Shown in pieces: positions 5,125 through 7,127 of a stretch of 7,127 nt of DNA; positions within the stretch are counted from its first letter, which is position 1; every line of letters starts with the position of its first letter. Made by a program: the position numbers and the translations under genes. The notes beneath the pieces are model-generated. The model had not been told where the DNA came from, ran no database searches, and was given only the letters and a program-made list of their open reading frames with translations. Origin of the DNA: Actinomycetota bacterium (GTDB lineage: Bacteria > Actinomycetota > Humimicrobiia > Humimicrobiales > Humimicrobiaceae). Location: assembly GCA_023379515.1 (NCBI GenBank), contig JAMCQQ010000373.1, forward strand, positions 1 to 7,127, written 5' to 3'.

Positions 5125-5591
5125 CATCTAAAAAAAGCGGTTTATTTACTTACACAACTCAAATAGATCCTTTAAAAACTGTAAATGAAATACAGTATGA
5201 GCTGCTAAGTCATGGCGCCAATTCAATTTTAATGGATTATGAAGACGGTAAATTAAGTTCTTTATCTTTTAAAATAATTACTGCAAATGGGCTTAGTATA
5301 GCAATAGAACTCCCATGCAATTATGAAGCTGTATATAAAACCTTGCAGGATCAATATAAAAATAAAAAAATCTCTGCAATGTATGCTACCCGAGAACAGG
5401 CTTACAGAGTTGCCTGGAGAGTTATTTTGTATTGGGTAAAGGCACAGATGGCAATACTTGAGACAGAAATGGTTACAATCGACGAAATATTTTTGTCATA
5501 TATTATTGTGGATAAGGGGAAAACACTTTATCAAAAAATGCTGGATACGAGATTTCAATTAACGGAGGGTAAAAATGGAAGTAGTGGTTAA
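5121..5591 (+). CDS. Conserved phage hypothetical protein
   Basis: The start chosen is ATG 5121 (ATGA overlap, GGAG at 5109-5112), giving 156 residues; an in-frame GTG at 5112 has no suitable SD. The protein shows a plan I know from many phage early regions, usually unnamed. It begins LFTYTTQIDPLKTVNEIQ, continues with LLSHGANSILMDYEDGKLS and SFKIITANGLSIAIELPC, and has a long helix YATREQAYRVAWRVILYWVK followed by AQMAILETEMVTIDEIFL. The N-terminal half is predicted alpha/beta and the second half strongly helical with Arg, Trp and Gln at regular spacing. There is no transmembrane segment. The function of this family is not known to me; recurrence next to replication genes suggests a role in phage DNA metabolism, which is inference. 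Its last 17 nt overlap the following zinc-ribbon gene. Confidence 0.78.
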   Translation: MTSKKSGLFTYTTQIDPLKTVNEIQYELLSHGANSILMDYEDGKLSSLSFKIITANGLSIAIELPCNYEAVYKTLQDQYKNKKISAMYATREQAYRVAWRVILYWVKAQMAILETEMVTIDEIFLSYIIVDKGKTLYQKMLDTRFQLTEGKNGSSG

Positions 5592-5700
5592 AGTAAAATG
5601 TCCAGTTTGCGGCTGGAAGGGTGAAATAAAAAAAGGTGAGGAACCCGAATGCCCTAAGTGTTTTTGTCAAGTAATCGCTGTAAAGGCGGTGGCCAAATAA
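5575..5700 (+). CDS. 41-residue zinc-ribbon mini-protein
   Basis: This ORF starts at ATG 5575, preceded by SD GGAGG at 5564-5568 with 6 nt spacing, and stops at 5698-5700. It encodes 41 residues beginning MEVVVKVKCPVCGWKG. Two knuckles are visible: Cys9-x2-Cys12 (CPVCG) and Cys26-x2-Cys29 (CPKC), with an extra Cys31. The spacing is that of a minimal rubredoxin-like zinc ribbon with little outside it. The sequence between the knuckles is Lys/Glu-rich (EIKKGEEPE). Mini zinc ribbons of this size are common in phage early operons and generally uncharacterised. The gene overlaps the upstream CDS by 17 nt, and an internal purine-rich element near its 3' end may serve as the SD of the next gene. Confidence 0.75.
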   Translation: MEVVVKVKCPVCGWKGEIKKGEEPECPKCFCQVIAVKAVAK

Positions 5701-5897
5701 TAAAGAATTCCTTACTCCTCCATGCCTTAATCGAGGAGCATAAAAAGGAAATTGATGATTTAAAACATGGTTGTCTCGATATTTCTTTTCAAGACGAAAA
5801 TGTAGTAAAATTTCATATAGGGAAAACTACCAGTAAATCCAGGATAACAGAAATTAAGAAACAACTGGAAGAAGGCACTTTTAAAATAAACATTTAA
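5658..5897 (+). CDS. Small protein with YezD/DUF2292-like core, start uncertain
   Basis: The frame is open from GTG 5658 to TAA 5895-5897 (79 residues). The GTG and an in-frame TTG at 5664 have no SD at useful distance and both lie inside the zinc-ribbon gene. The convincing protein begins later, around KNSLLLHALIEEHKKEIDDL, and no ATG, GTG or TTG is in frame there. Two ATA codons at 5697 and 5700 sit 5-8 nt behind the SD-like AAGGCGGTG, so ATA initiation, or reinitiation at the overlapping stop, should be considered. The core LKHGCLDISFQDENVVKFHI resembles the short 'yGsv.i.iqdgkvvqi' motif of YezD/DUF2292 proteins, which are small and of unknown function. The remaining C-terminus is a charged helix. 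Coding is likely, N-terminus is unresolved, and the family link is weak. Confidence 0.6.
   Translation: MFLSSNRCKGGGQIIKNSLLLHALIEEHKKEIDDLKHGCLDISFQDENVVKFHIGKTTSKSRITEIKKQLEEGTFKINI
5682..5692 (+). promoter_or_regulatory. SD-like element inside a gene, next to possible ATA start
   Basis: AAAGGCGGTGG matches the consensus AAAGGAGGTG with one change. It lies 4 nt before ATA 5697 and 7 nt before ATA 5700, and no standard start codon follows in frame. It also encodes part of the zinc-ribbon C-terminus, so the match could be coincidental. Confidence 0.4.
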
Positions 5898-5912
5898 GCT
5901 GACCGAACAACG

Positions 5913-5959
5913 GAGGCTATTTCTTAAGAGAAATCTTAGGGGATAGCCTCTTTTGTTTT
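5913..5959 (+). terminator. Strong intrinsic terminator hairpin
   Basis: GAGGCTAT (5913-5920) pairs perfectly with ATAGCCTC (5943-5950). Pairing continues through TTCT with GGGG (three T-G wobbles and one C-G) and TAAGA (5925-5929) with TCTTA (5934-5938). The result is an uninterrupted 17-bp stem closed by a GAAA tetraloop (5930-5933) and followed by TTTTGTTTT. It lies 15 nt after the stop of the preceding gene. The opposite side has no A-run, so it should act on + strand transcription only. The SD of the next gene starts only 5 nt behind the U tract. Confidence 0.88.
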
Positions 5960-5963
5960 ATAC

Positions 5964-5970
5964 GGAGGGA
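5964..5970 (+). promoter_or_regulatory. Ribosome binding site deciding a TTG start
   Basis: GGAGGGA lies 3-5 nt upstream of TTG 5974. The alternative in-frame TTG at 5953 is inside the terminator's U tract and has no SD, so 5974 is the preferred start of the nuclease gene. Confidence 0.75.
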
Positions 5971-5973
5971 AAA

Positions 5974-6336
5974 TTGCTAAATAGCAAAAATAAAGGTACC
6001 GCAGCTGAAAATAAAGCTAAGAATAAATTCAGGAGCCATAACCTGAAATCTTTTCGGATGTTTCGTTCCGGGGCAGATCCATTTTTCAAGGGTGATGTGG
6101 TACTGGGCTTTGGTCCCTGGACATTCAATTTTGAGAGCAAGCACCATGCAAGGATATCCATATTCCGGATCTGGGAGAAACATAAGCGAATAATACCTGG
6201 TTCACAGATTCCAGGGATGATCTTAAGGGAAGATTATAGCGACATCTTGGTTGCAATCACAATACAGGATTTCTGCATAATGGCGGAGACTATTGAAGAA
6301 TATCACGAGCTGAAAAGAAAATTAAAAAATTTATAA
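5974..6336 (+). CDS. PD-(D/E)XK nuclease, Holliday-junction-resolvase-like
   Basis: The TTG start at 5974 is chosen from the SD GGAGGGA directly before it, giving 120 residues. The N-terminal helix is basic and carries Glu12 (KGTAAENKAKNKF). It is followed by FRMFRSGADPFFKGD with Asp41, a strand, and FNFESKHH with Glu54 and Lys56. Glu...GD...ExK at this spacing is the active-site pattern of archaeal Hjc-type resolvases and related phage PD-(D/E)XK nucleases. The remainder (SQIPGMILREDYSDILVAI) continues the fold. Length is normal for a minimal resolvase. The expected role is cleavage of branched DNA during phage recombination or before packaging; the substrate is inferred from the family, and related restriction-like nucleases cannot be excluded. 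It follows a terminator hairpin without a visible promoter of its own, so its expression may depend on read-through. Confidence 0.82.
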   Translation: MLNSKNKGTAAENKAKNKFRSHNLKSFRMFRSGADPFFKGDVVLGFGPWTFNFESKHHARISIFRIWEKHKRIIPGSQIPGMILREDYSDILVAITIQDFCIMAETIEEYHELKRKLKNL

Positions 6337-6346
6337 AGGAGGGTAA

Positions 6347-6529
6347 ATGCTTAGTTGGCTACAAGTAAAAAAAAGAAATGAAAAGAGAAAAGCAAGAAGG
6401 ACAAAAAGAACTTATACACCACTAAAAGAGCAGATAGAGAAAAAGCAGGAAGAAAAAAATAAGCAAATAGCAGCTGCCAAGGAAAAAGAAAAAATGAGAA
6501 TGGCAATCCGGAGAAGTATATTTAAGTGA
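6347..6529 (+). CDS. Very basic small protein, unknown function
   Basis: This 60-residue protein has a near-perfect SD, AAAGGAGGG (6336-6343), overlapping the preceding stop region and 3 nt before ATG 6347. The sequence is dominated by Lys, Arg, Glu and Gln (VKKRNEKRKARRTKRTY, then EQIEKKQEEKNKQIAAAKEK). It is therefore a highly charged, probably single long helix, basic at both ends. It could contact DNA or RNA by charge, but no fold or family is visible. Low-complexity composition limits certainty. The strong SD and the GTGA overlap with the next gene support translation. Confidence 0.65.
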   Translation: MLSWLQVKKRNEKRKARRTKRTYTPLKEQIEKKQEEKNKQIAAAKEKEKMRMAIRRSIFK

Positions 6530-6750
6530 AATATAAATCTCTTACCTTTGTGAAAAAGGAATACGATATTGTAGATCTCATATCCAAAGAAAACTTGGAT
6601 AGATTAAATTTTCTCCTGAAAGCAATTGATGAGCCTACCCATAACAGGAAATCACATCCGGTAAAAGTGAACTTACCGGAAAACGTTGAAAATAAGTTTT
6701 ATAAAGATCTTGCAGAATCTAATAGAGGACTTGAAAAGGAGAGTTATTGA
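6526..6750 (+). CDS. Small hypothetical protein
   Basis: This 74-residue protein starts at GTG 6526, overlapping the previous stop as GTGA, with GGAGAAG at 6510-6516 in front. The N-terminal half contains a short strand and a helix (DIVDLISKENLDRLNFLLKA). The C-terminal half is polar (NLPENVENKFYKDLAESNRG). No Cys cluster, membrane segment or known motif is present, and I do not recognise a family. It is translationally coupled to the genes on both sides. Its sequence does not suggest a function. Confidence 0.62.
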   Translation: MKYKSLTFVKKEYDIVDLISKENLDRLNFLLKAIDEPTHNRKSHPVKVNLPENVENKFYKDLAESNRGLEKESY

Positions 6751-7007
6751 GGCAACTTGCAGAAAACTATAAATTTTATAAACAGGTCAATACTGAAAGA
6801 GTAAAGGCACTGCTTAATGCTTATGAAGCTTTATGTGAAACTGCTTATGATCCCAAAGGTGTACATAAGTGCTGGGTAGAATTTACTAAAGAATTGGGAT
6901 ACAACACGAATACAAGTATCCTTGAAGTAAAGGAAAAAGTTGATAATAAAATGGAGTGGATTATCGAATATATAGACGAGGTACTTGACAAAATGCAAAA
7001 CGGCTAA
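6747..7007 (+). CDS. Small helical hypothetical protein, last gene of the early run
   Basis: This 86-residue protein starts at TTG 6747, forming a TTGA overlap with the preceding stop, with SD AAAAGGAGAG ending at 6743. The product is predicted mostly helical (TERVKALLNAYEALCETAYD, VHKCWVEFTKELGY, MEWIIEYIDEVLDKM). Two Cys residues are not in a metal-binding pattern. The last gene before the late region of a Firmicute phage is often a late-transcription regulator (ArpU-like or sigma-like), but this protein shows no HTH that I can recognise. It is followed by a promoter and terminator pair. Family and function are unknown. Confidence 0.65.
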   Translation: MRQLAENYKFYKQVNTERVKALLNAYEALCETAYDPKGVHKCWVEFTKELGYNTNTSILEVKEKVDNKMEWIIEYIDEVLDKMQNG

Positions 7008-7014
7008 ATGAAAA

Positions 7015-7023
7015 TGCTATAAT
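7015..7023 (+). promoter_or_regulatory. Extended -10 promoter
   Basis: TGCTATAAT is a perfect TGn-TATAAT extended -10 element, placed 7 nt after the last stop codon. Transcription would start near 7030. No good -35 box lies at 16-18 nt; TTGACA at 6985-6990 is 27 nt away, too far to pair with it. Extended -10 promoters can work without a -35 box, or with help from an activator. The position between the early genes and the sequence beyond suggests it drives the next operon. Confidence 0.55.
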
Positions 7024-7065
7024 AAAGATAGAGGTATAAAAAAAATAATAAAATAATATTTAACA

Positions 7066-7087
7066 GGCCCAAAAGGGCTCTTTTTTT
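7066..7087 (+). terminator. Short intrinsic terminator
   Basis: GCCC (7067-7070) pairs with GGGC (7075-7078) across an AAAA loop, with one more G-T pair outside. A seven-base T run (7081-7087) follows. The stem is short but GC-rich within very AT-rich surroundings. It lies about 36 nt downstream of the start point expected from the extended -10 promoter, so it could end read-through from the early genes and also truncate the new transcript. Confidence 0.65.
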
Positions 7088-7127
7088 ATGCAATGAAAGA
7101 CTTCAAAGATAGAATCCAAAAACTTAC

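Noticed and set aside
6985..6990. TTGACA as -35 box for TATAAT at 7018
   Set aside because: The gap is 27 nt, far from the 16-18 nt needed; no -10 lies at the right distance from it either.
7093..7127. Start of a further CDS (MKDFKDRIQKL…) running off the right end
   Set aside because: There is an ATG and an open frame, but no SD (only the terminator T run precedes it) and just 11 codons are visible. It could be the first late gene, but the window cannot support it.

Overview
The window is AT-rich, densely packed and coded entirely on the + strand. It looks like the early/replication region of a tailed phage or prophage of a low-GC, probably anaerobic, Firmicute-like bacterium. This rests on the strong AAAGGAGG-type ribosome binding sites, 18 mostly small genes that abut or overlap, a DnaD-like replisome organizer, two PD-(D/E)XK nucleases of phage type, and the absence of metabolic or structural genes. 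The sequence alone does not show whether it is an integrated prophage or a free phage, and no integrase, att site, tRNA or CRISPR array is visible.

Layout. 1-330: 5'-truncated DUF1064-type nuclease. 350-1009: unrecognised acidic, Cys-rich protein ending in an SSB-like tail. 1009-1239: CxxCxxCC (YkgJ-type) protein. 1236-1868: regulator-like protein with three predicted helix-turn-helix modules. 1871-2035: 54-residue zinc-finger protein. 2032-2580: membrane-anchored 3D-domain protein. 2581-3525: replisome organizer. 3527-4228: radical-SAM-like protein of a phage family. 4225-5591: five small unrecognised or phage-hypothetical genes. 5575-5700: 41-residue zinc ribbon. 5658-5897: small YezD/DUF2292-like protein whose start is ambiguous. 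5913-5959: strong intrinsic terminator hairpin. 5974-6336: Holliday-junction-resolvase-like PD-(D/E)XK nuclease. 6347-7007: three small orphans. 7015-7087: an extended -10 promoter followed almost at once by a terminator, just where a late (packaging) region would be expected to begin.

How it fits together. The genes read as one or two polycistronic units with heavy translational coupling: nine junctions are 4-nt xTGA stop/start overlaps. The initiator would open and load the origin. The DUF1064 and Hjc-like nucleases would process recombination or replication intermediates. The triple-HTH protein is a candidate regulator. The 3D-domain protein is the only envelope-directed product.

The most interesting points are the Cys-rich protein with an SSB-like C-terminus, the radical SAM enzyme directly behind the initiator, the large share of genes with Cys clusters, and two transcription-control sites: the hairpin before 5974 and the promoter-terminator pair after 7007. 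No complete previously undescribed system can be demonstrated from this sequence alone.
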